Positions 1-5,416 of a stretch of 6,047 nucleotides of DNA are shown here, in pieces. The notes beneath the pieces were generated by a model. The model ran no database searches, was not told where the DNA came from, and saw only the letters and a list, made by a program, of their open reading frames with translations. The first letter of the stretch is position 1. Every line of letters begins with the position of its first letter. Both the position numbers and the translations under genes were made by a program. The DNA is taken from contig JASHVC010000487.1 in the NCBI GenBank assembly GCA_030039655.1, forward strand, positions 1-6,047, given 5' to 3'. Source of the stretch: Xanthobacteraceae bacterium. Lineage in GTDB: Bacteria; Pseudomonadota; Alphaproteobacteria; Rhizobiales; Xanthobacteraceae.

Positions 1-1
1 T

Positions 2-172
2 CAGACGCCGGGCGCAGCGGAGAGCATGCAGAAGGCCGCGTGCGCGCGAATGGTTGGCTTTCATCTTGTTGAGGGGGCCGGCCATTGGGTGCAGCAGGAG
101 CAGCCGGAGAAAGTGGCCGAGCTGTTGCTTGCGTTCTTACGGCACCCTTTGCAGCGCGACCGCAACTTCTGA
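2..172 (+). CDS. Alpha/beta hydrolase, C-terminal fragment (gene enters from left edge)
   Basis: The reading frame is open from the window edge and ends at TGA 170-172, giving the last 56 residues of a longer protein. It contains VEGAGHWVQQEQPEKVAELL, which is the standard C-terminal signature of alpha/beta-hydrolase fold enzymes of the epoxide hydrolase / haloalkane dehalogenase / general hydrolase type. The His of GAGHW (bases 83-85) would be the catalytic histidine of the Ser/Asp-His-Asp triad. The following QQEQPEKVAELLLAFL is the usual last amphipathic helix (P-x-x-V-x-x-x-x-x-x-F-L). The nucleophile and acid residues lie outside the window, so substrate and subclass cannot be assigned. 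A 69-nt gap separates it from the next gene on the same strand, so co-transcription is possible but not shown. The family call is fairly secure; the specific function is not. Confidence 0.82.
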   Translation, partial: QTPGAAESMQKAACARMVGFHLVEGAGHWVQQEQPEKVAELLLAFLRHPLQRDRNF

Positions 173-229
173 CCAACACAACGTCGCGCGGTCAACGTCG
201 CATATCTACATAGGAAAGCGGACGCAAAC

Positions 230-234
230 GGAGG
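230..234 (+). promoter_or_regulatory. Ribosome binding site that selects ATG 242
   Basis: GGAGG sits 7 nt before ATG 242 but only 4 nt before the overlapping in-frame GTG at 239. The spacing favours ATG 242 as the start of the HbpS-like gene. Confidence 0.7.
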
Positions 235-241
235 ATACGTG

Positions 242-736
242 ATGGCGCCCTCGCTCAAGCTCATTGGTCTGGTAGCCCTGGTCATGACTGTAACGCCGTC
301 GGCGGATAAGGCGCAGGTGCTGGTGCAGCGCGACGTATCGCTGCACATGGCGCTGACGATCGCCGAAACCGCGATCGCCGAGTGCGAGAAGACTGGTAAT
401 GACGTTTCAGTCGCCGTGGTCGATCGCGCCGGGCGGCTGCGCGTTTTTTTGCAGGGTGATAAGGCCGCGCCGCACAATATCGAATTAGCGCAGCGCAAGG
501 CCTATACGGCGCGGACCTTCGGCCGCACCTCGGCGGAGTGGGCGGAGCGAACCGGTCCGAATTCGGAACTCGCAGGGCAGCGCGAACTCGAACACGTGAT
601 TCCGTTGCGGGGCGGTGTGCCGATCAAGGTCGGAAACGAGACGATCGGTGCTGTCGGCGTCAGCGGATCGACCTCCGGCGGCGATGAAGGCTGCGCCCTG
701 GCGGGCGTCGCCAGGGTGGCCGATCAATTGAAGTAG
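242..736 (+). CDS. Exported GlcG/HbpS-like heme-binding family protein (DUF336)
   Basis: The product is 164 residues. Residues about 1-25 form an N-terminal export signal (basic start, then LIGLVALVMTV), so the protein is probably periplasmic. The rest is a full-length DUF336 domain as found in GlcG of glycolate loci and in secreted HbpS. Family landmarks are an N-terminal helix (ALTIAETAIAECEK, about 37-50), VAVVDRAGRLRVF (57-69), the following helix with ELAQRKAYTA (81-90), and GGVPI (124-128) leading into GAVGVSGSTSGGDEGCALAG (136-155). Characterised members bind heme or act as small accessory proteins, and many have no proven function. Here no glycolate genes or two-component sensor are adjacent, so neither GlcG nor HbpS naming is justified. 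The family call is strong; a heme-binding role is inference. The start is set by GGAGG at 230-234. Confidence 0.88.
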   Translation: MAPSLKLIGLVALVMTVTPSADKAQVLVQRDVSLHMALTIAETAIAECEKTGNDVSVAVVDRAGRLRVFLQGDKAAPHNIELAQRKAYTARTFGRTSAEWAERTGPNSELAGQRELEHVIPLRGGVPIKVGNETIGAVGVSGSTSGGDEGCALAGVARVADQLK

Positions 737-761
737 TCGCGGCGCCGACCGTCAAATTTTT
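736..761 (+). terminator. Weak possible terminator after the HbpS-like gene
   Basis: A short hairpin GTCG/CGAC (736-739 with 746-749) overlaps the end of the stop codon and is followed by a T run at 757-761. The stem is only 4 bp, so this is a marginal candidate. Confidence 0.2.
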
Positions 762-1033
762 CGAGCTAAGAATGATTCCCTTGCGATGTCGGAAATGCGT
801 CCAACTTCGACCAATCCGAGTCGCGCGAGAAGTTTCGCTTGGTGCCAACAACGGACGTGAGCAGATGCAGCGAGATGGCGCTCTGCTAAACTATTCAAAT
901 CGTGGCGTCACCAAGCAGCATCGTGGCGGTTGTGCGAAGTATCAAGAATGGTTCTGTTAAGCCACTCGCCCGCGATCGACCTCCAGTGCTATTGTCAGCT
1001 GGCCCCGCAACACCGCATGCGAGTTGACATAAC
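737..1033. other. Intergenic stretch without a convincing gene; holds repeat copy A
   Basis: A 62-codon open frame covers 772-960, but it has no recognisable domain, no good ribosome site and an unconvincing composition, and it lies over a dispersed repeat (784-871). I read this stretch as non-coding, partly repeat-derived DNA. Confidence 0.55.
784..871 (+). repeat. Dispersed intergenic repeat, copy A
   Basis: This 88-bp stretch matches 5336-5416 in the same orientation. The last 16 bases (CGTGAGCAGATGCAGC, 856-871) are identical in both copies. The first bases also agree (CGATGTCGGAAATGC here, CGATGTCGCTAATGC there), and a GTGCCA block lies at a similar place between them. The middle is diverged and differs by about 7 bp in length. 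Both copies lie between genes. This resembles the decayed mosaic repeats scattered in Bradyrhizobium-type genomes, which is recollection rather than a search result. Confidence 0.6.
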
Positions 1034-1444
1034 GTGACCGACGTACCGACGACCGCCAACGCGCTGGCTACCCCGACGATCGCGCAGCGCGCACCGCGCT
1101 GGATTGCCTATGTCGTCGTTGCTCTCGTCTTGGTCTGGTTCTTCGGGGTCGCGGACCGCCAAAGCCTGACCGACGCGACGAACCTTGTGGTGTTGGCGGT
1201 AACCTGTAGCGCGGCGGTGGTGATCAACCTTGCCGACACGCTGTCAATCAGGGTGAAGCTCGCGCTCGGCGTTGGCGGTGGCTTACTCGGCGTGGTTGTC
1301 TTCTGGGCGTCGTACGAGTACATACACCAACACCAGATCAAAAATGAATTGGTCCGCTCCTTATTTCCAGTGCTCCCTTATATTATTGCGGTCTTGGCCA
1401 CCAGGGTTGTCGCCCGCTGGATCGGTGAGCCGAAGCGCGACTGA
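1034..1444 (+). CDS. Unrecognised small four-helix integral membrane protein
   Basis: The product is 136 residues and I do not recognise a family. Hydrophobicity shows four likely membrane helices: about 22-40 (WIAYVVVALVLVWFFGV), 50-67 (LVVLAVTCSAAVVINLA), 74-92 (VKLALGVGGGLLGVVVF) and 108-126 (RSLFPVLPYIIAVLATRVV). The N-terminus is polar and Thr/Ala-rich, and the C-terminus is short and basic (RWIGEPKRD). No catalytic motif is visible. The start is GTG 1034. An in-frame stop lies at 1025-1027 and there is no ATG further in, so GTG is the best candidate, although the upstream ribosome site is weak. Coding is supported by the consistent hydrophobic pattern and charged loops. It stands alone, with nearly 300 bp before it and 324 bp after it. 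Function is unknown. Confidence 0.72.
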   Translation: MTDVPTTANALATPTIAQRAPRWIAYVVVALVLVWFFGVADRQSLTDATNLVVLAVTCSAAVVINLADTLSIRVKLALGVGGGLLGVVVFWASYEYIHQHQIKNELVRSLFPVLPYIIAVLATRVVARWIGEPKRD

Positions 1445-1768
1445 CGGGCGGTCGCCACGAGAGGGAAGCCGGCACCAAGCGCGGCTCCTGATTACCAAGT
1501 AAAAGAGCTATCAATTTAGACCAAACCTCGCCGCAGTCTCTCTACGCGCAGCGGGGAGCACAAGTGTCCGAGTTGGTCATCAGTGTCGCTTTGAGCATCT
1601 GGTGGGAACGTCTGCTCTTACTCGGACGCTACCAAATCTAGGCATCGCGGCCAGTGACGTGCCGGGCCAATTCCTGCCGCACGCACCCGCAGCAAAAACA
1701 GTGAGCCTTTTTGCCGTCGCCTTACCGCACTGGTAATCTTCTGCCCGTTCTCTGAAACGGAGGGGAGC
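1445..1768. other. Intergenic stretch with an inverted repeat, no gene seen
   Basis: No frame here carries a recognisable protein. The stretch holds an 8-bp inverted repeat GTCCGAGT (1566-1573) / ACTCGGAC (1620-1627) with 46 bases between the arms, and a smaller hairpin AGCCG/CGGCT (1467-1471 with 1482-1486) that could be a weak 3' end for the membrane-protein transcript. The ribosome site of the following TPR gene lies at its end. A clear promoter is not visible. Confidence 0.5.
1759..1766 (+). promoter_or_regulatory. Strong ribosome binding site of the TPR gene
   Basis: GGAGGGGA ends 2 nt before ATG 1769, with its GGAGG core 5 nt away. This supports that start, which also gives a proper signal peptide. 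Confidence 0.7.
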
Positions 1769-2800
1769 ATGCGCTATTCGCTGCTGTTGGTCGGGGTGGC
1801 CGCGTTTATGATGCTCGCGGGTTCGGTCTCCGAATCCCAAACGGTCACTGATGACGTGGCCACATGCAAAGACGCGAGCGGTGATCAAGCCATCGCGGCC
1901 TGCACCCGTGCAGTCAGTTCGGGTCGTTTGCATGGTCATGATCTGGTTGTCGAATACAACAACCGCGGTAACGCGTACAGCGCAAAGGGCGACTACGACC
2001 GCGGCATCGCCGACTACGCGGAGGCGATCCGGCTCGGTCCCGATGAGGCCGTGCCCTACAAAAACCGTGGCAGCGCGTACCGCGCCAAGGGCGACTACAA
2101 CCGCGCCATCGAGGACTTTAGCGAGGCGATCCGGCTCGATCCCAAATACGCCGCCGCCTACGACAACCGTGCCGAGGCATACCGCGCCAAGGGCGACAAC
2201 GATCGCGCCATTGCCGACTACACCGAAGCAGTTCGGCTTGATCCCAAACACGCCGCCTACTACACCTTCAACCGGGGCGTCACGTACGACATGAAGGACG
2301 ACACCGACCGCGCCATTGCGGACTTCAGCGAGACGATCCGGCTCGATCCCAAATTCGCCGGCGCCTACGACATCCGGGGCTCCGCGTACCAAGACAAGGG
2401 CGATACCGACCGCGCCATTGCCGACTTCAGCGAGGCGATCCGGCTCGATCCGAAAGACGCCCTCGCCTACACGAACCGCTGCTGGGCGCGTGCGCTCGCT
2501 GGACGCGACCTGGCGCAGGCGCTCGACGATTGCAACGAATCCCTGCGGCTCCAGCCCGATGACCGCTTCACACTCAACTACCGAGGGCTGGTGCAGTTAA
2601 AGCTTGGCGCATTTGACCGAGCGATTGCCGATTATGGAGCGGCGGTGGCGAAGAATCCGAAAGACGCCAATTCTCTTTACGGCCGTGGCGTGGCGAAGCT
2701 GAAAAGCGGCGACAAGGCCGGGGGAGAGGCCGACATTGCCGCCGCCAAGGCGATCAAGCCCGACATCGCCGATGTTTACAGCGGCTATGGCGTGACGTAA
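1769..2800 (+). CDS. Secreted tetratricopeptide-repeat (TPR) protein
   Basis: The product is 343 residues. Residues 1-23 form a signal peptide (MRYSLLLVGVAAFMMLAG, likely cleaved near SESQ-TV), so the protein is predicted to be periplasmic. A degenerate half-repeat (about 30-60, CKDASGDQAIAACTRAV) leads into eight TPR units at about 61-94, 95-128, 129-162, 163-197, 198-231, 232-266, 267-301 and 302-334. Units are 34 residues, with two of 35. Each has the pattern (N)RG-x-A-Y-x-x-KGD-x-DRAIADF-x-EAIRLDPK. TPR arrays are protein-binding scaffolds and there is no enzymatic domain. Unit 6 departs most (NRCWARALAGRDLAQALDDC) and adds cysteines. Units 1-5 are still alike at DNA level. The stop is followed 15 bp later by a fossil of an ABC transporter protein. 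The partner is unknown; the TPR call itself is very secure. Confidence 0.95.
   Translation: MRYSLLLVGVAAFMMLAGSVSESQTVTDDVATCKDASGDQAIAACTRAVSSGRLHGHDLVVEYNNRGNAYSAKGDYDRGIADYAEAIRLGPDEAVPYKNRGSAYRAKGDYNRAIEDFSEAIRLDPKYAAAYDNRAEAYRAKGDNDRAIADYTEAVRLDPKHAAYYTFNRGVTYDMKDDTDRAIADFSETIRLDPKFAGAYDIRGSAYQDKGDTDRAIADFSEAIRLDPKDALAYTNRCWARALAGRDLAQALDDCNESLRLQPDDRFTLNYRGLVQLKLGAFDRAIADYGAAVAKNPKDANSLYGRGVAKLKSGDKAGGEADIAAAKAIKPDIADVYSGYGVT
1949..2461 (+). repeat. About five tandem 102-bp repeats encoding TPR units 1-5
   Basis: Successive 102-bp units (one 105 bp) share near-identical blocks such as GACCGCGCCATTGCCGACTT and GCGATCCGGCTCGATCC. Nucleotide identity is clearly higher than in units 6-8, which suggests recent internal duplication or gene conversion. 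This kind of tract can change unit number between strains. Confidence 0.85.
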
Positions 2801-2815
2801 GCATTTTGATGGCGT

Positions 2816-2911
2816 TTGGCCGCCGGTCAGCCGATCAGTTTTGAGCCCATCATCAGCCTCAAGACAGCCGAGGCGCTCCACCTTACAGGCGCCAGCGCCA
2901 ATTTCCTCCGG
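2816..2911 (+). pseudogene. C-terminal remnant of an ABC transporter substrate-binding protein (ABC_sub_bind family)
   Basis: Frame 2816-2911 reads LAAGQPISFEPIISLKTAEA and continues with LHLTGASANFLRR. From memory, proteins of the ABC_sub_bind (TrpX-like, DUF534) family end with a motif close to [30 protein letters not shown]. Over the first 24 positions I count 14 identities (L, QP, FE, I, LKTA, AL, LT). The frame has a stop just upstream (2807-2809), so the rest of the gene is gone, and after the LT the normal ending (LLxRADEVIE) is not recoverable. It therefore looks like a fossil, not a gene. The frame runs on to 3115 without similarity to anything and overlaps the convergent gene. The full gene would have encoded a periplasmic ligand-binding protein of about 320-330 residues. 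Confidence 0.62.
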
Positions 2912-2963
2912 AGAAGGTCCAGCCGGGGTCGACAGTATCTTGGAAGTTTCTACCAAACCTTTC

Positions 2964-3698
2964 TTAGTCACGAATTGGCATGCAGAGTGCTTTTAATTCT
3001 ATTTGCACACCATCGAAAGCGTCAAAAGAGTCCCACTGGATCAATGCCAAGCTGTACGCATGCGCAGCGGACACGTAGAGATCCACGAGACGGTCTGCGT
3101 TTCGGTTGTCGCTGAGTGCTTTTTTTGCAGCATCTTCGGCGGCGATCTCGCGGTCGGCAGCCACCATTGCTACCGCCATATTTCCCGACGAAATCGGATC
3201 CACGTTTCCGCGGTACAGTCGGTGAAATGCCGCATAGTGATCGAGTTCGTTGCTCACGCGAAAGACGACATCATCGTTGAATATCGGTTGGAAAAACTTG
3301 CGCAATTCATCGATGCGGTGATTATCCGACAACCTCCGAAGGTCGGAGGCGGAACCCGCACCAGAATTTTTGTTGAGTTCTGCGACCAATGCATCTTCTG
3401 AAACGCGACCTGACTCTGCGGCGAGAAGCTTTGTGCCGTACGTGACGAATAGTTCGGCCGCACCGTGGAGTAACTCTTTCTCGCCAATATTTCGCGTTTT
3501 TCTACAGGCCGCGTCACCCTGTTCCGCCAAGGTCTTTGCGAGCTCGCCGACAATCGCTTGGCCGTACTGATCGGCAAATGCATCGAGAGCGGTAGGTTGC
3601 TCCATCAGTGCAAGCAGCGACGCCGTTTCGGCCTTGGACTGCACAGCCATACCAGCTACGGCACAAACTACCCCCACGAATGCGAGCTTTGCATTCAT
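2964..3698 (-). CDS. Unrecognised secreted/periplasmic helical protein
   Basis: The product from ATG 3698 is 244 residues. I do not recognise the family. Residues 1-23 are a clear signal peptide (MNAKLAFVGVVCAVAGMA, with a cleavage site after SKA), which is why this start is preferred over longer in-frame candidates up to 3788 that would bury the signal 30 residues inside. An AGG lies at 3707-3709, about 8 nt upstream, as a weak ribosome site. The mature part is mostly helical and charged, with a helix-rich N-terminal half (ALDAFADQYGQAIVGELAKTL), a central DELRKFFQPIFNDDVVF type segment (about 130-146) and RLYRGNVDPISSGNMAVAM (about 160-178). It has two mature cysteines, C65 and C239 near the C-terminus, which could form a disulfide in the periplasm. 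No enzyme motif or lipobox is visible. It converges on the TPR gene and its fossil. Coding is well supported; function is unknown. Confidence 0.78.
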   Translation of the reverse strand: MNAKLAFVGVVCAVAGMAVQSKAETASLLALMEQPTALDAFADQYGQAIVGELAKTLAEQGDAACRKTRNIGEKELLHGAAELFVTYGTKLLAAESGRVSEDALVAELNKNSGAGSASDLRRLSDNHRIDELRKFFQPIFNDDVVFRVSNELDHYAAFHRLYRGNVDPISSGNMAVAMVAADREIAAEDAAKKALSDNRNADRLVDLYVSAAHAYSLALIQWDSFDAFDGVQIELKALCMPIRD

Positions 3699-4096
3699 TG
3701 ATAAGGACCTATCAGGTTGCGGCGCACGCGAGAGAGCAGAGCGGCCTGATTGTATGCCAAATCGCCGAGCGAACAATGGCACTCTCAAACCAAACAGCCT
3801 CGACGCTTTCGCATCCCCAAGTGGCTGCCTACTGGTGGTGGTTTCCGATTAGTCGGCTTGGATTTGTTCAGTAGACTTGGTGGCGCAGTCCCTCTCGGCC
3901 CTGTCAGCACTGGAAGGACGATGTTGCGTCGCAGAAAGTCCGGTCAGCCGATGTCGCCTCAGAGTCAAATTCGACCGGTTCACCAAATTCGTTCCATGTC
4001 CGTTGCTCTCCCGACCGCGTTGCGAACAGCGCCCGCGAAAATTTCGCGCGAGGTGAGAAAGTCTATGGATGCCGGCTTAGCTTTCGAGCGCGTCGC
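3699..4096. other. Divergent intergenic region, no convincing gene
   Basis: This 398-bp stretch lies between two divergent genes, so it should hold their promoters, but I cannot name -35/-10 boxes with confidence. Open frames exist (for example 3750-4100 from a TTG) but show no domain, ribosome site or typical composition. The frame of the downstream gene stays open back to a stop at 3872-3874, without any start codon before GTG 4097. The 12-mer GCCGATGTCGCC occurs here (3947-3958) and again at 4109-4120. A 15-bp palindrome lies at 4034-4048. Confidence 0.5.
4034..4048. promoter_or_regulatory. Operator-like palindrome CGCGAAA-A-TTTCGCG
   Basis: Two perfect 7-bp arms flank a single central base. 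The site lies 48 bp before GTG 4097 (150 bp before the alternative ATG 4199), a sensible position for a dimeric repressor or activator. There is no T run, and a 1-base loop rules out a hairpin terminator. The regulator is unknown. Confidence 0.35.
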
Positions 4097-4771
4097 GTGA
4101 GCAGAACTGCCGATGTCGCCGCGGTACCAAGTGGCCTTTTCAGCGGACACATTTGGAACACGAATGCCTTTTATTTGTCGGCAAATCCCTTTCGTAAAAT
4201 GCCGCGTGTCAGTGCCCCGGGGATTAAGAGGGCTGGATTGAACGTGGATTCAAAGACCAATTTCCATTTCGCCCGGAAACCGCTCAAACCGAACCGTGCA
4301 AAAGGTCGGTTTGGGTTTTGGGGATTGGCCTTAATCTTAGTAGTTGTGGGCTTGGTAGCAGGCGAGGTGTATCCAATGCACGCGTTCGGGCCGAGCGGTC
4401 CCGACGTCACATCAATCAAGCTCAAGATTCAACAAGGGTTTGAAACGCTTCAAATTTCCCCGAGCGCTCCACGAAAAAGCAACACCGAACCTGGGAGGGT
4501 AAAGACAGTATCAGTATTGCGGAAGCCGGAGGGCTTGGCACAACCACCGACGGCGGCGGCGGACGCATTTGTGCCGCTCCCGCGTGAACGGCCAAAACTG
4601 CAGATCGTTAGATATTCTAGATACTATTACGTCCGCACGATTGACCAAGGCGACTCAGACGGCAGACTTACTTTCCATATTGAGCGTCGTCTATGTAAAT
4701 CCCCAAATCTTCCGCCGATCTGCTTTGAGCCTTTATCAGTACGTCGCGATACGATTTTAGATAACTTCTAG
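4097..4771 (+). CDS. Unrecognised single-pass membrane-anchored protein
   Basis: From GTG 4097 the product is 224 residues; from ATG 4199 it is 190. Neither start has a good ribosome site, so the choice is open. ATG 4199 is attractive because it begins just before the conserved-looking basic region. In the 224-residue numbering, a strongly basic segment (about 44-71, including RKPLKPNRAKGRF) precedes one membrane helix at 72-92 (FGFWGLALILVVVGLVAGEVY), giving a cytoplasmic N-terminus by the positive-inside rule. A Pro/Ser/Lys-rich linker follows (about 120-165). The C-terminal 60 residues look folded: LQIVRYSRYYYVRTI, then RLTFHIERRLCKSPNLPPIC with C190 and C199, a likely periplasmic disulfide. 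No known family comes to mind. Codons are more AT-rich than in the TPR or HbpS-like genes, which fits acquired DNA. Coding is likely but not certain. Confidence 0.6.
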   Translation: MSRTADVAAVPSGLFSGHIWNTNAFYLSANPFRKMPRVSAPGIKRAGLNVDSKTNFHFARKPLKPNRAKGRFGFWGLALILVVVGLVAGEVYPMHAFGPSGPDVTSIKLKIQQGFETLQISPSAPRKSNTEPGRVKTVSVLRKPEGLAQPPTAAADAFVPLPRERPKLQIVRYSRYYYVRTIDQGDSDGRLTFHIERRLCKSPNLPPICFEPLSVRRDTILDNF

Positions 4772-4850
4772 CTCGTTGGGGTCGGATTCCGTGGCTCGGC
4801 GGCGGCGAAGGCCGTGTCGGGTCGAAAGCTGAATTTCTTCCGAAGTGAGT

Positions 4851-4880
4851 GAAACTATGTCGGGCACCCGAGATAGTTTC
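4851..4880. repeat. 30-bp imperfect palindrome
   Basis: GAAACTAT (4851-4858) pairs with ATAGTTTC (4873-4880), and inside them TCGGG pairs with CCCGA, with one G/G mismatch on each side and a 2-base centre. Almost the whole 30 bp is symmetric. No T run follows on either strand, so an operator or a hairpin RNA element is as likely as a terminator. Confidence 0.6.
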
Positions 4881-5001
4881 ATAAGTAGAACAAGTAGAAA
4901 ATCAGGAAGATCAGTAACGCGAGCAAAGAGCCCCGCAGCGCGAATTGAAACCAGCTAAGCTTTGCGTGGGGATCATCCACGTGCCGTCCTCTCTGCCAAA
5001 G

Positions 5002-5038
5002 AGGGGTTTCGAAGCTTTCACCTTGCCTCGAAACCCCT
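5002..5038. repeat. Perfect 11-bp inverted repeat with 15-base spacer
   Basis: AGGGGTTTCGA (5002-5012) is the exact reverse complement of TCGAAACCCCT (5028-5038). This is the longest perfect stem I found in the window. There is no T run downstream on the plus strand; on the minus strand it is followed by TCTTTGG, only weakly terminator-like. Confidence 0.65.
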
Positions 5039-5070
5039 AGTGCCTCAGACACTCACGTTTGCTTTTGTTA

Positions 5071-5083
5071 CGGGATTGTCCCG
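5071..5083. repeat. Small hairpin CGGGA-TTG-TCCCG
   Basis: A 5-bp GC-rich stem with a 3-base loop, located between two larger inverted repeats. Alone it would not be notable. Confidence 0.4.
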
Positions 5084-5090
5084 CAGTGAA

Positions 5091-5123
5091 GGAAGCCCAG
5101 AGCTGAAGGAGCGCGGGGCTTCC
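5091..5123. repeat. 8-bp inverted repeat GGAAGCCC / GGGCTTCC
   Basis: The arms at 5091-5098 and 5116-5123 are perfect, with a 17-base spacer. The right arm runs into CCC and not a T run, so a rho-independent terminator is unlikely. Confidence 0.5.
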
Positions 5124-5131
5124 CCCGCTTG

Positions 5132-5163
5132 GCCGAGCGAGTGAGTGGATCAAACGGCTCGGC
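5132..5163. repeat. 7-bp inverted repeat GCCGAGC / GCTCGGC
   Basis: The arms at 5132-5138 and 5157-5163 are perfect, with an 18-base spacer. It starts 8 bp after the previous inverted repeat and continues the hairpin series. Confidence 0.45.
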
Positions 5164-5335
5164 GGTTGCGATAAGCAAAGCTGCAAGCGTCGCGTTCAGT
5201 TCCCCGCTGGAACCGGAACCCAGATTTACGAAAGCAGCATGGAACCTATTCGGATTTTCAAAGGATCAGGGGGCTTATGGAAAGGGCTCGGCGCTGGGAC
5301 ACGATTGGGTTTCGGATTGCTTTCGTCGGGTTCGC

Positions 5336-5416
5336 CGATGTCGCTAATGCTCCGACGTAAGAGCGACCTCGTTGAATCGACGCGGTGTGCCACGAGCCGC
5401 CGTGAGCAGATGCAGC
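5336..5416 (+). repeat. Dispersed intergenic repeat, copy B
   Basis: This 81-bp stretch matches 784-871 in the same orientation, with an identical 16-mer at 5401-5416 and a 13-of-15 match at the other end (5336-5350). It lies about 30 bp past the 3' end of the GFA-family gene. Confidence 0.6.

Noticed and set aside
61..498. 145-codon minus-strand open frame
   Set aside because: It lies antisense to the hydrolase tail and the DUF336 gene, both of which have clear family signatures, and its Cys/Ser/Arg-rich text has no domain.
772..960. 62-codon plus-strand open frame
   Set aside because: It covers the dispersed repeat, has no ribosome site or domain, and its composition is not coding-like.
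1024..1029. TTGACA, a perfect sigma-70 -35 word
   Set aside because: It is 5 bp from GTG 1034, so the matching -10 and start point would fall inside the gene. It is probably chance.
1580..2392. 270-codon minus-strand open frame
   Set aside because: It is the antisense shadow of the TPR gene. Its periodic text (repeated GIEPDRL-type blocks) simply mirrors the TPR repeat, and it has no signal or domain.
1949..2461. CRISPR-like regular repeats
   Set aside because: The period is 102 bp with no unique spacers, and the units translate in frame into TPR motifs.
3750..4100. 116-codon frame that overlaps the 4097 start by GTGA, like translational coupling
   Set aside because: The start would be TTG without a ribosome site, its 5' end runs through the leader of the divergent gene, and the product has no domain. 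The overlap is probably chance.
5002..5038. tRNA-like arm or rho-independent terminator
   Set aside because: GTTTCGA resembles a T-loop word, but no acceptor, D or anticodon arms fit around it, and no T run follows the stem on the plus strand.
4962..5144. 60-codon plus-strand frame in the hairpin region
   Set aside because: It starts with GTG inside a hairpin, has no ribosome site, and its sequence is dictated by the inverted repeats.
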